DNA from: a virus | Reading direction: 5' to 3' (one strand) | Length of the DNA stretch: 60,263 nucleotides | IMG/VR virus record: IMGVR_UViG_3300029922_000073 | Location: 1 to 60,263 of that record | Shown: piece by piece, positions 22,881-31,863 of the stretch | How the letters are laid out: every line of letters starts with the position of its first letter | Position numbering within the stretch: the stretch's first letter is position 1 | Program-made: the position numbers and the translations under genes | The notes under the pieces: generated by a model | The model's input: only the letters and a program-made list of their open reading frames with translations | The model's database searches: none | Told to the model about the DNA's origin: nothing

Positions 22881-25337
22881 CTACTCGTTATCTTGTTTAT
22901 CGTTTTGGCTGCTCAAATAGACACCAGGTATCCCATACGGCACGCCGCCGCCCGGCACATATCCGGCCATAGTGCGTTTTTGCTCTTTATCTAAACGTCG
23001 ATTTGTTCTTTCCCACCAGCCCGGATCAACTGCTTCGTAGACGTGATACCAAGCCATATAATCTAGCGCACCTTTCAGGTAAACAAGATTAGCGAATGGG
23101 AGATGATTAACTCCAAAATGGGCTAATTCAGGCCACACATCGGCATACTGACCATTTTTATGGTTGACATTAGGGTTAAATGTATCCTGCATCCCATTGT
23201 TATAAATTTTCCAGATTTGGTCTAGGTCATTGGCAACTGGACCGGCAAAGGAAACCAGTGGGGATGAGCCAGCCATCTTGTAGGTTTGCCCGAACATCAT
23301 ATCACCCATCAGCCCCAACATCCCGCTTTCTTTAGCAGCATTCATCCAAGTTGTAGGATTTCTAGGATCATCAGCCGGTCTACCAGCTATCATATTCATG
23401 ACAGAAGAGCGCATGTAGCCCAATGGAACCCCCATTGCAATAAGCGTACCGATATTCATGGTGGCATCTTTAGCGGACAAACTCATGTAAATATCACGCT
23501 CTAGGGCTTGGTGATATAGGGCTAACGGCCATGCTTTGAACTGCGTGAAGAAACGAGCAAATGTATTGGCAGCCGTGCCCCGTTGGGTCCCGAAATTAAG
23601 AAGTGCGCGTTCACGGACACCAGGCGTTACGGTAGAATGCAGGGCAGCATCTGAATAATAGGACCCAATTTTATCTGCTAAATTATTCTTGAAATCTTCA
23701 GGATACCTGCCCCCTAATCCCTCCAAAACAGAAGCAGGTGTTAAGTAATTACGTCCGTTGTAAGTGTGTATCTGCTCAAGGCCACGTAAAGATTCCCATT
23801 CTTCCGGCGTAATACGATACTTCCCAAGCATATTTTGAAGGTGGGGCTCCAGCTCATCAAATGATTTAGTTAAGTTTTCGGCCAGATTATTGGCTAACAT
23901 CCCACGCATGGCTGCCTGAGAACGGTCTAGGATTAAATGGATTCCACTCATTTCAACTACTTTGCCAGCCCAGGAGCTTAACATCCCTGGGACACCACCA
24001 TTGGTAGGTGCATCTATTTGCGAATAAGAATGGCGTGCTGCGCTATCACCATAAGCCCCCAATTGGGTTTGTAGGTCGCGCAATTCTTGGGAAGATCTTC
24101 CAGTCATGAGGCCCTGAGCCAATTCCTTCATGGCGGAAATTCTGTTGATACCGTGCTGTGCTGCTTCTGAAACAAAGGTAGGTGTAACGGAAACCAAGTG
24201 GGTTATTCCAACACCTCCTAAATGTACAGAACTTTCACCGGCTAAAACAGCACTCGTAAATTGATCCAACCCCATATTGGCAGGTATGTTAGCCGTACCA
24301 TCCAACTGCTTCATTTCGTTAACAGTATAATGAACATCTCCCTGAAATTTGTTCACGCCATCAGCATCTGACTTATACATTTCTTTCAGGCGATTAACGA
24401 CTAAATTTAAATTGGCTGAAGGATTGGCTCCAAATCGGTCCATAAGGGCAGTCGCCTTTGTCCCTCGATTAATCGTATTCATTACAGATTGATAAAGAGT
24501 CTGTGATTTCCCAAAATCTTGCATATGATCGTGCCAGGACTGGCCATCTTTCCAAACGATGGCGCGGTGAGCCGATACCCGGTCTCTGATATTGGACGTT
24601 CCCTGTAATTCCTTCGGAACAATTCCAGTCTCTGACAATCCAACACGTTCATGGATACCGGTCAGAAATGATTCAAACATATATTGCCCAAATTCACGCT
24701 CGGCCTCTGCCATTGTTTGTCCAGGGCGCGGCTTAACACTTTCAAATGTTTTATCACTCATGCGCGGGCGTTCAGTAGACCACCATGCATCGAATGCCTC
24801 TGGCAATGTTTTATTTATGCCTGCGGCCTGACGCATCTTAACCGCATCCCATTCGGTGCGCGTGACGTAATTTTTCGCATCCCCAATATCACCACCAACC
24901 TTGTTTTGACGATCACGAACTTCGTCTATCGCTTTAGAATATATCTTAGCCAGGTCTGCTGCGGGACCGGTGCCAGGATCTTGTCCGTTACTAATCTTAA
25001 ACATCGCGTCCGAAATATCACGATCCAAAGCACCCTTTATGGCTACCTGTTTATATCCATTTTTATAAACTTCATTTTCTAGCGTTGAAGATAAAAGTGC
25101 GCGGTCGCGATTATACGAACTTTCGACGCTATCGCGCCCGAACTTATTGGACCCACGGAGTAAAGAGCTTAACCATTCCTGCGCGTCCTTAATATTCGTG
25201 CCGCTTTTCTGGAAATCATCGACAATGCCCTGACGCTTGGCCGCGCTTTCTAAAGCTGCAATGCGGCTCTTGCGAGTTTCCTTAAGATCATCCTCGATCT
25301 GTTTTAGATTCTTGAATTCTGTACTACATACAGCCAT
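22881..25337 (-). CDS. Large internal virion (ejection) protein, 818 aa
   Basis: ATG 25337 overlaps the upstream stop (TAATG); a longer start adds 6 residues. N-terminal charged helix (FKNLKQIEDDLKETRKSRIAALESA) and helix-rich body. The C-terminal third (GTAANTFARFFTQFKAWPLALYHQALERD, a Gly/Met-rich hydrophobic stretch MGVPLGYM, then GPVANDLDQIWKIYNN) is the pattern of podovirus internal core or ejection proteins. They enter the cell with DNA and form a transmembrane conduit. It is one of four such genes here. No enzymatic motif recognised. Confidence 0.7.
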   Translation of the reverse strand: MAVCSTEFKNLKQIEDDLKETRKSRIAALESAAKRQGIVDDFQKSGTNIKDAQEWLSSLLRGSNKFGRDSVESSYNRDRALLSSTLENEVYKNGYKQVAIKGALDRDISDAMFKISNGQDPGTGPAADLAKIYSKAIDEVRDRQNKVGGDIGDAKNYVTRTEWDAVKMRQAAGINKTLPEAFDAWWSTERPRMSDKTFESVKPRPGQTMAEAEREFGQYMFESFLTGIHERVGLSETGIVPKELQGTSNIRDRVSAHRAIVWKDGQSWHDHMQDFGKSQTLYQSVMNTINRGTKATALMDRFGANPSANLNLVVNRLKEMYKSDADGVNKFQGDVHYTVNEMKQLDGTANIPANMGLDQFTSAVLAGESSVHLGGVGITHLVSVTPTFVSEAAQHGINRISAMKELAQGLMTGRSSQELRDLQTQLGAYGDSAARHSYSQIDAPTNGGVPGMLSSWAGKVVEMSGIHLILDRSQAAMRGMLANNLAENLTKSFDELEPHLQNMLGKYRITPEEWESLRGLEQIHTYNGRNYLTPASVLEGLGGRYPEDFKNNLADKIGSYYSDAALHSTVTPGVRERALLNFGTQRGTAANTFARFFTQFKAWPLALYHQALERDIYMSLSAKDATMNIGTLIAMGVPLGYMRSSVMNMIAGRPADDPRNPTTWMNAAKESGMLGLMGDMMFGQTYKMAGSSPLVSFAGPVANDLDQIWKIYNNGMQDTFNPNVNHKNGQYADVWPELAHFGVNHLPFANLVYLKGALDYMAWYHVYEAVDPGWWERTNRRLDKEQKRTMAGYVPGGGVPYGIPGVYLSSQNDKQDNE

Positions 25338-27022
25338 TATGCATTCCCCATACAATCGGCCAGGGCCTTAATCGCGGATTCGTAAGTATTTTTAGCCGAC
25401 TTATATGGATCAATCGTTTCAGCCAATAATTGTCGCTCTTCTACCGTCATTTTTGAGGTGTCCAATTTCTGTTCCAGGGCTGATATTTTTTCATCATCTG
25501 GATGAATGATCGTATCAATCGGTTTTTCTTTTAATCCAACTGCTTCCACGACTTTACCAATGGCACCCTTTATCGCTCCAACAACACCATCTTCTTCAGG
25601 TGCTGGATTCTTTTCCTCAGCAACCTTCTGAGCAACAAAATCTGATGTTCCTTTGTCTAGAACCACATTATTTTCCTGAGCGGCAGATTGAACGGTATTT
25701 TTTGTTTGTTCTAGAACGGGCGCATCCACATGGGTTGGTGGTAATTTTATAGGTGCTTCCACGGGTTCTTCTTTAGGTTTATTGAATTCTTCTGATGCGC
25801 TTGCAAGTTCTGTTTGTGTCATATCGGGAGACCAGCCATCACGATATAGGGCTGATTGTTGCTGGGCTTTATTGGCAATCATGTTCTGGTCAAATTGATA
25901 CGAAAATCGTTGCCATTCTGCTTCTTTGGTGTTCTGAGCAGTTTTTTCATTTTCCCATTGCTTCAACCATGTTTGCTGATTGGCTCTTGCCTGCTCCTGT
26001 TCTGGAGTGAGGGTGGCAGTATCATAATGTTCAAAATCCGACAACTTATCTTCAGGGCGAATAAGGGTCCCTTCTGGAGACATGATATTATATGCGGCGG
26101 CTCGAACGGGGAATAATGCCTCTACGTCAACTGGTCGGTTATCCACAACCTGGGAAACAGCAGACCTCATAGCACCGTCTTTTGTGATTGCATCTGAATC
26201 CACAATTTGCTGGGCATCTGGGGGTAATGGTAAATCTTTATTGGCTTCTGGTGGATTTATATTATCGCTTATATTAGCCTTACCAATGCTTCTCATTCCC
26301 TTCCAGGCATCTGTTGCCGCGCCAATCCCAGAATGGAATAGAGCCCCCATAACAGCGGCATTTTTCAGGTCATAAAAAGCAGCCCTGGCGTCATAATCCG
26401 AATTCCATTGTGTACCTTCACCATATTTAATCGCCGTCAGTGGAACCTGTGACAAGCCGCCAGAAACTGCGCCAGATACTCCGCGAGCGATTGTGCGTCC
26501 TGCGAAACCAGACACGCCAACTTCACTAAGTCCCTTAATCATTCCAGCCTCACCAAGCCCCGGAACGAACATGGTGGCTAGGTTAGCAGGGTCCAAAACG
26601 AACGCAGCGGAATCGCGTATGAAGTTTTTCAGGCCGCTATTTGGATTTTGATATTGCCAACGCTGAAGGCGTCCCTCAATATCCATCTGATCGCCTTTGG
26701 CTTTACCCAACATTTGGGCAACTTCAGGATATTGTGGTTGATCTGTTATTTTTTGTTGCGTACCGTCTGGTCCGATAGGTGCATATTTCTGGTTTACCTC
26801 ATCAGCAGGAATTTTATTCTCGCCTGAAAGGGAGCCGGAAATATTACCGCTTAATTCGTCAACGCCTCGACCAATGGCAGCGGTTGTCGAGCCAGATTGG
26901 AATCTATCAAGTATATTCTGACCATCTGAAACGGGGGTATTATTCGAATACTGTTGTGACAGGAATTCATCCGGTACGGCTTGCGATATATTCGCATCTT
27001 TTGGCATAATCATTGGAAGCAT
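25337..27022 (-). CDS. Internal virion/ejection protein, 561 aa
   Basis: Sits between two other core-protein genes. Residues 120-230 contain hydrophobic Gly/Ala-rich segments (FVLDPANLATMFVPGLGEAGM, GVSGAVSGGLSQVP) that could insert in membrane. The rest is Gln/Glu/Pro-rich helix. Position and composition fit an internal virion protein. No catalytic motif seen. The start could be any of three clustered Met codons; none has a strong ribosome site. Confidence 0.62.
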   Translation of the reverse strand: MLPMIMPKDANISQAVPDEFLSQQYSNNTPVSDGQNILDRFQSGSTTAAIGRGVDELSGNISGSLSGENKIPADEVNQKYAPIGPDGTQQKITDQPQYPEVAQMLGKAKGDQMDIEGRLQRWQYQNPNSGLKNFIRDSAAFVLDPANLATMFVPGLGEAGMIKGLSEVGVSGFAGRTIARGVSGAVSGGLSQVPLTAIKYGEGTQWNSDYDARAAFYDLKNAAVMGALFHSGIGAATDAWKGMRSIGKANISDNINPPEANKDLPLPPDAQQIVDSDAITKDGAMRSAVSQVVDNRPVDVEALFPVRAAAYNIMSPEGTLIRPEDKLSDFEHYDTATLTPEQEQARANQQTWLKQWENEKTAQNTKEAEWQRFSYQFDQNMIANKAQQQSALYRDGWSPDMTQTELASASEEFNKPKEEPVEAPIKLPPTHVDAPVLEQTKNTVQSAAQENNVVLDKGTSDFVAQKVAEEKNPAPEEDGVVGAIKGAIGKVVEAVGLKEKPIDTIIHPDDEKISALEQKLDTSKMTVEERQLLAETIDPYKSAKNTYESAIKALADCMGNA

Positions 27023-27038
27023 GTTAATTACTCATATA

Positions 27039-29801
27039 TTATTGATATGATCGCAGCATCGCCGGGTCATTGGAATCTACTGCGTTTGCTGGGGCTTCTG
27101 TACTTTCCAGTAAATCAATTATAGGTTGATATGGGCGCGTAAGCACAGCCTGATTGTAAGGCATTGTAAATATCTTACCATGTTTATCCAATACCGGAGC
27201 ACCATTTTGATCCAATAGGTTTAGCCCATTACCATTTTTTGCAGCCACCCAAGTATGATTACCCTTTATAGCATTATAATATTCATCTGGGGTTGGCAGG
27301 CCATGACGACCTGTATTATATTCATTTGGCGCCATTGCGTAGGACGAAATATATTTTAAAACTAAATCAGAATTCTGTTTAACGGAATCAAATTTATCCG
27401 TCGGGACGGCGGCCCCGCCGTTAGGCATAAAATCATACTTAGACGTAAATGCTTTGACTGCATTAGACGCCGCCGTGCTGGCATCCTCATTAAAGTTGTA
27501 AATTCTGGCGAATGCCAAGTCTTTAATAGAGTTGAATGTTGATGCAACCATATATTTCGATTGATCGCCGCTGCTATTCTTAATGGAATTCGTTAGCGCA
27601 AGGTAAGCGGGATCGCTCTGAACTTTTTTCTGAATATCGCCTTCATTTTTTTTACCAATAAGATCGGAATTTAGCTTCCCCTTAACATCCTGACCGTACC
27701 ATTGCGATAAAATCGTCGCATCTTTAATCGTATCCACGTTATCACTAAGCTGTGCAACAGCCTGCATTTGTGGGGATAATTGCCCAACAGTTACCATAGA
27801 ATGGTATATATCAGGCCATGATTTACCGTACTGAGTTGACAATTTAGAAAACGTATTAGCCGCTGTAGATGGATTTGACATCACTGAATTGGATAACGTT
27901 GTTGCAGCGGATACTGGCAACGCAGTCTGGTGATCTGTATCCACTCCTAAAAATTGCTGTCTGGCTAAGGATGCATTGATAAAATCTCCCATTTTAGATG
28001 GGTCTTGCGCGGCTTGATTGAAAAGACCTGTCAATATTTGATCCTGCTTAACTGCCGTACCGGCGGGATCATTGTTAAGTTTTTGGACGTACTGGTCGGC
28101 TGCCGATTTCATCATTTTATAGAGCTGTGATTGACCTCCCTGTAAATTATCCAGACGCGAATTCCAGCCAGCCAAATCTGGCCCATATTGCTGTGGGTTT
28201 GACGTAGCAAGACGTTGATATTCCTGACGACGCATATCAATCAATTGGTCTGGTGTAGCTCCGTCCTTAGCGGCCTGAATAAGCTGGTCACCAAATTCTT
28301 TATAATGATTAACGATACCATCCATCACAACTGGACGATCTGCAACAGGAACCTGATCCATTCCGCGTTTATCCCAAAATTCAGTCTTATAAAAGTCCGC
28401 CGCGTAAGTCTGTCCGGCTTGGGCACCCTGCTCATCTGTTAATTTTTTGGCTTGGGCAAACTGTTGGGGAAAGAAATTTTTATCAATTCCATAGATTGCA
28501 TGCCCATCCGGCGACAGGCCACCTTCGTTCTTCAAAACAGTATCTATAGAACCACTGGGGCCAGAAAAATAACCATTTAAATCATTGTAAATTTGTGCAG
28601 GCGTCTTGGTCTGAAAGGACCCCGCAAAACCTGCGACAATGTGCAAATTATCAACCTGTGACTGAATATTTTTTACTGCATTAGGATCATTAGGATAAGC
28701 GGCTTGAATTTGTCCAGGCGTATAAGTTCCTGTAACCGCATAACCATTCATCGCATTTTCATTGTCCGAATTCAATTGGTTAGTAAGTTGATACTCGCTA
28801 TCATTTTGACGGGCACGACTTTGTGTCTCTTGCAGTGAAAGCAATTGAGATCGGACATAATCTTCTGGACGTCCGGCACGGGCCATGGATGAAACTAGCC
28901 TGTCCGCGTCAAATGGGGCGCCAGCCTTTGCATAATCTTTAGCGGATTGTAAATTTTGACCTTCTTGGACCCTATATTCAGAAACCATTTCTGATCGCGT
29001 TTGTGCAGCCTGCTCAGCATCCATAAACGGAATTTTTACAGACTGACCGTTCCTATTAACTTTAAATCCCTCATTCATCCCCTCATTATATAATTGCTCG
29101 GCCATATCGGGATTTGTTGTAACGGTAGACTTAATGAGTGACGCATAACCAGCACCGACATTTTTTGAAACGAGCATATCTGCGTCTTGCTCACTCAGGC
29201 CCTTAAAATGAGCCAATTGTAAGGCATCATCACGAATACCACTCGCTAATTCGGAACGACGATTAATATCATTGGCAGCAAATGCAAATTGGTTCTGACG
29301 ATTCTGTATTGACGCCTGTAAGGAAGTACCTTGTGCTTCCGTAGCTTGGTCTGCCGCCCAAGCGCCAGCATCTTTAATTGAATAAGCCCCCTCTCTAGTG
29401 ATTTGGTCCATAAATAATTTTTGAGCACCATTAGTCGGCATACTATTGGCGTGCTGATATATAATATCCTGAACTTTATCTTGAAAAGCCTTTAAGGCTT
29501 GTGGTGCATTTAGACCACGATTCTGACGATATTCATTGGTAGCATCGCCCAAATCTTTAGATGCCTTAACAACCCCATCACGGGCACTGGCATCATTATA
29601 AATATCCCCAAGATGTGTCGCTAGGTCAATTCCTTTCGCGCCGGTCTCCTGTAATTGGCCGCCAGATGTTTGTAGGGACTGTCCTATTTGAGCACCGAAA
29701 TCTTCTGGATTCGCACGCACATCAAATGGTCTGCCGCCCCCGCCGTCAGGGGTAACAGTCGGAACTGGGTTATATGGTACGGGCTGGAAATGATCTACCA
29801 T
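27039..29801 (-). CDS. Internal virion protein with GH108-type muramidase domain, 920 aa
   Basis: Near residue 420 the sequence VLKNEGGLSPDGHAIYGID gives the catalytic Glu and following Gly-rich turn of GH108 N-acetylmuramidases; YAADFYKTEFWDKRGMDQV follows. Around residue 530 RRQEYQRLATSNPQQYG and GWNSRLDNL match the PG_binding_3 partner domain. In free GH108 enzymes these form a lysin of about 180 aa; here the pair is buried in a 920-aa helical protein. It is the probable virion-associated lysin that opens the cell wall for DNA entry, parallel to T7 gp16, which uses a transglycosylase instead. The start codon overlaps the previous stop. Confidence 0.8.
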   Translation of the reverse strand: MVDHFQPVPYNPVPTVTPDGGGGRPFDVRANPEDFGAQIGQSLQTSGGQLQETGAKGIDLATHLGDIYNDASARDGVVKASKDLGDATNEYRQNRGLNAPQALKAFQDKVQDIIYQHANSMPTNGAQKLFMDQITREGAYSIKDAGAWAADQATEAQGTSLQASIQNRQNQFAFAANDINRRSELASGIRDDALQLAHFKGLSEQDADMLVSKNVGAGYASLIKSTVTTNPDMAEQLYNEGMNEGFKVNRNGQSVKIPFMDAEQAAQTRSEMVSEYRVQEGQNLQSAKDYAKAGAPFDADRLVSSMARAGRPEDYVRSQLLSLQETQSRARQNDSEYQLTNQLNSDNENAMNGYAVTGTYTPGQIQAAYPNDPNAVKNIQSQVDNLHIVAGFAGSFQTKTPAQIYNDLNGYFSGPSGSIDTVLKNEGGLSPDGHAIYGIDKNFFPQQFAQAKKLTDEQGAQAGQTYAADFYKTEFWDKRGMDQVPVADRPVVMDGIVNHYKEFGDQLIQAAKDGATPDQLIDMRRQEYQRLATSNPQQYGPDLAGWNSRLDNLQGGQSQLYKMMKSAADQYVQKLNNDPAGTAVKQDQILTGLFNQAAQDPSKMGDFINASLARQQFLGVDTDHQTALPVSAATTLSNSVMSNPSTAANTFSKLSTQYGKSWPDIYHSMVTVGQLSPQMQAVAQLSDNVDTIKDATILSQWYGQDVKGKLNSDLIGKKNEGDIQKKVQSDPAYLALTNSIKNSSGDQSKYMVASTFNSIKDLAFARIYNFNEDASTAASNAVKAFTSKYDFMPNGGAAVPTDKFDSVKQNSDLVLKYISSYAMAPNEYNTGRHGLPTPDEYYNAIKGNHTWVAAKNGNGLNLLDQNGAPVLDKHGKIFTMPYNQAVLTRPYQPIIDLLESTEAPANAVDSNDPAMLRSYQ

Positions 29802-30454
29802 TAACTTACGGACCCCAAAGTATTAGGATTATTATTTGATGACAAATATCTTTCGTACCCTAAGCCAGCGTTTGCGCTTCCAGATAAAATAGTTGAACCG
29901 GCGCCGATATCACCAGCGGTTTGGGCATTTGAGCCCGCGAATCTGTCAAGATTAGATTGAGCGACATCACTTGTTGCGGAAGTCTGATATCCGTATGCCT
30001 GACGAGCCGCATTCGCCCTGATATTGAGGGCATCCAATTCACCAAGTTCGGCAGCGCTGGAGCGTACATCCAGATTGGAACCACTATTAACATCAACGCC
30101 ATTCGCGGACTGTGCGGATTCGATTGCGCCCACACGAGAACGCGTCTCTAATTCTTTTTGAGCGGCCTGTTCTTCGCCCTCTTGACCAGCCCATGTTGCG
30201 TTTTGGGTTTGGATTTGGGCGTTTTCTTTGGCTACCTCAGCGTTGTAGGTACCTGATGCCTTTGCGGCTTGTCCAGATTGATACAGACCAACTGCTGACG
30301 TGGCCGCCCCTAATAAACCTACCGCCAATGAAGCGTCAGCTAAACTGATACCACCAGCGGCGGCGGCCCCTGCGCCAGCCGCTGCGGCCCCTGCGCCAGC
30401 TGCTGCGGTAGCTGTCCCTGCTGCGGCAGCTGCTGCTGTTGTACCACCAGACAT
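29801..30454 (-). CDS. Internal virion protein B-like, 217 aa
   Basis: An Ala/Gly-only N-terminus (about residues 5-35) is followed by LADASLAVGLLGAATSAVGLYQSGQAAKA, then a long Gln/Ala/Glu helix with RSRVGAIESAQSANGVDVNSGS and ELDALNIRANAARQAYGYQ. This is a hallmark pattern of the small core protein of T7-like and related podoviruses (gp14-like), a membrane-active ejection protein. It lies beside the muramidase gene with a TAATG overlap. Confidence 0.75.
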   Translation of the reverse strand: MSGGTTAAAAAAGTATAAAGAGAAAAGAGAAAAGGISLADASLAVGLLGAATSAVGLYQSGQAAKASGTYNAEVAKENAQIQTQNATWAGQEGEEQAAQKELETRSRVGAIESAQSANGVDVNSGSNLDVRSSAAELGELDALNIRANAARQAYGYQTSATSDVAQSNLDRFAGSNAQTAGDIGAGSTILSGSANAGLGYERYLSSNNNPNTLGSVS

Positions 30455-30455
30455 C

Positions 30456-30914
30456 TTATTCCCCCGTAATTATTGTATGGTTTTCAGCGTCAGTATAACG
30501 TGAAAATAATAAATGAGTTTCATCCGTAAATTCCTCCTCTGCTTCAGCCACAGTCTTGGCATTTGTTGCAAATATCATCGTCACATGGGTATCTGTCATC
30601 GCAACCCCGATTTGTTTCCTATTCTCGCTACCTGTGAAAATATTATATCCTGTCAGTTTTATTGTCTTGTCACCAGCAAATAAAAGAAATTCACCCTGAA
30701 TAATCAGCAAAGTCGGTATTTTCATCAATGATCCAGTCAACATAATACCAGCGGGTACTGTAATGGTGCGAGCATACATTCCCGCATGGATTATATGATG
30801 AGTCGCAATCTTGATTTGCGGCATTTTAAGCATCTCTTTTTCCATATAGCGTACCTTATCAATTTCCTCAGTGCTCATAATACCAATTTTGCGTTTTACA
30901 ACTTCATTTAACAT
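30456..30914 (-). CDS. Cupin-like protein, 152 aa
   Basis: The central part HHIIHAGMYARTITVPAGIML, then LIIQGEFLLFAGDKTIKLTGY, reads as the double-stranded beta-helix of a small cupin, as found in host-derived genes of other podovirus structural blocks. Metal ligands are partly present (HH and later H). It overlaps the GNAT gene by 7 bases. It may be a virion or assembly factor; function unknown. Confidence 0.6.
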   Translation of the reverse strand: MLNEVVKRKIGIMSTEEIDKVRYMEKEMLKMPQIKIATHHIIHAGMYARTITVPAGIMLTGSLMKIPTLLIIQGEFLLFAGDKTIKLTGYNIFTGSENRKQIGVAMTDTHVTMIFATNAKTVAEAEEEFTDETHLLFSRYTDAENHTIITGE

Positions 30915-31381
30915 TTGAAACTCCTAAAAAATATGACATTAGATGGGGAATATTCGGTAGAATGATGCAAGATTTTTGATAAGACGCCGTCGTAAGGCGC
31001 ACTTACAAGAATACCGAAGGCCCCTGCATTTTTAGCATAATCTTCTGCTGCGCTTAAAAGGCGCAATCCAGCACCTGTTTTCCTATCAATTTTCCGAACA
31101 AAAAAACTTTCCGTAACTGCCATCGGGACACCGTAATGAGGCAAAACAGTAATCAAAAATGTGATATACCCGATAATATTATTATTTTCTTTGGAAATAA
31201 AAGTATGCAGTATCCCAGTAGCTTCCAATGCTAAATAAACTTCAGCCTTTACATCAGGACGTGGCATATTTTTATGTGCCGATTCGGTAGCATATTCCTC
31301 AAGCAATTCCTGGATATTGCTGGCATTCTTAAGTTCTGATATAGAGGATTTCTTAATTTCTAACACGGGGCCTTCTTCCAA
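30908..31381 (-). CDS. GNAT-like acetyltransferase, 157 aa
   Basis: The acetyl-CoA-binding signature is visible: VTESFFVRKIDRKTGAGLRL then LSAAEDYAKNAGAFGILVSA (strand, Arg-x-x-Gly-x-Gly-like loop, helix). The N-terminal half has IIGYITFLITV, the core strand. The Q/RxxGxG loop is RKTGAG. Adjacent to a second GNAT-like gene in the structural block, a layout seen in several podoviruses. Substrate unknown. Confidence 0.68.
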   Translation of the reverse strand: MEEGPVLEIKKSSISELKNASNIQELLEEYATESAHKNMPRPDVKAEVYLALEATGILHTFISKENNNIIGYITFLITVLPHYGVPMAVTESFFVRKIDRKTGAGLRLLSAAEDYAKNAGAFGILVSAPYDGVLSKILHHSTEYSPSNVIFFRSFKC

Positions 31382-31863
31382 AATCTATTAAACATTGCGC
31401 CATTATCCCCATATGGTTCGGGCGCTTCAATTGTAAATCCTATAATATCAAGCAGCCTAATTGCCGAAGTATAACGCGAGTCGACGTAATTTTCAAGGTA
31501 CGGAAACATCGCCAGCATACGGACCACTTCTTTCTGATAAATACGGGCAAACTTCAGAGGGCTGATATTATAAACTTCGTCAGTCGTCAAAAGCCAAGGC
31601 TGTCCGATATCCCCCGTTGGAGTGCCGCACACCCCCCATACAGCCGCTATTTTCCCGTTAATAAATGCCGCTTTCGGGATAAGTGAGTAACGATAACTTT
31701 CCCATACCGCCTTAAATGGTTTAAATCCAGCCGCTATAATTTCTTCTTCATCAGCCGTTCTAATATGATCTGCGAGCATACGCACATGTTCTTTTTCCAT
31801 CTTCACGATTTCAATAACCGGATTCGAAATTTCAATTTCATTTTTTATTACCACATTAATCAC
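31360..31863 (-). CDS. T7 gp13-like (DUF2833) GNAT-fold protein, 167 aa
   Basis: No suitable ATG exists near the 5 prime end; GTG 31863 with GGGG 9 bases upstream is preferred over a distal TTG at 31896. KMEKEHVRMLADHIRTADEEEI, then YRYSLIPKAAFINGKIAAVWGV, then YLENYVDSRYTSAIRLLDIIGF matches DUF2833 proteins, to which T7 internal virion protein A (gp13) is related. The GNAT core is kept but the acetyl-CoA loop looks weak. It probably acts in head or core assembly. It overlaps the genes on both sides. Confidence 0.68.
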   Translation of the reverse strand: MINVVIKNEIEISNPVIEIVKMEKEHVRMLADHIRTADEEEIIAAGFKPFKAVWESYRYSLIPKAAFINGKIAAVWGVCGTPTGDIGQPWLLTTDEVYNISPLKFARIYQKEVVRMLAMFPYLENYVDSRYTSAIRLLDIIGFTIEAPEPYGDNGAMFNRFWKKAPC

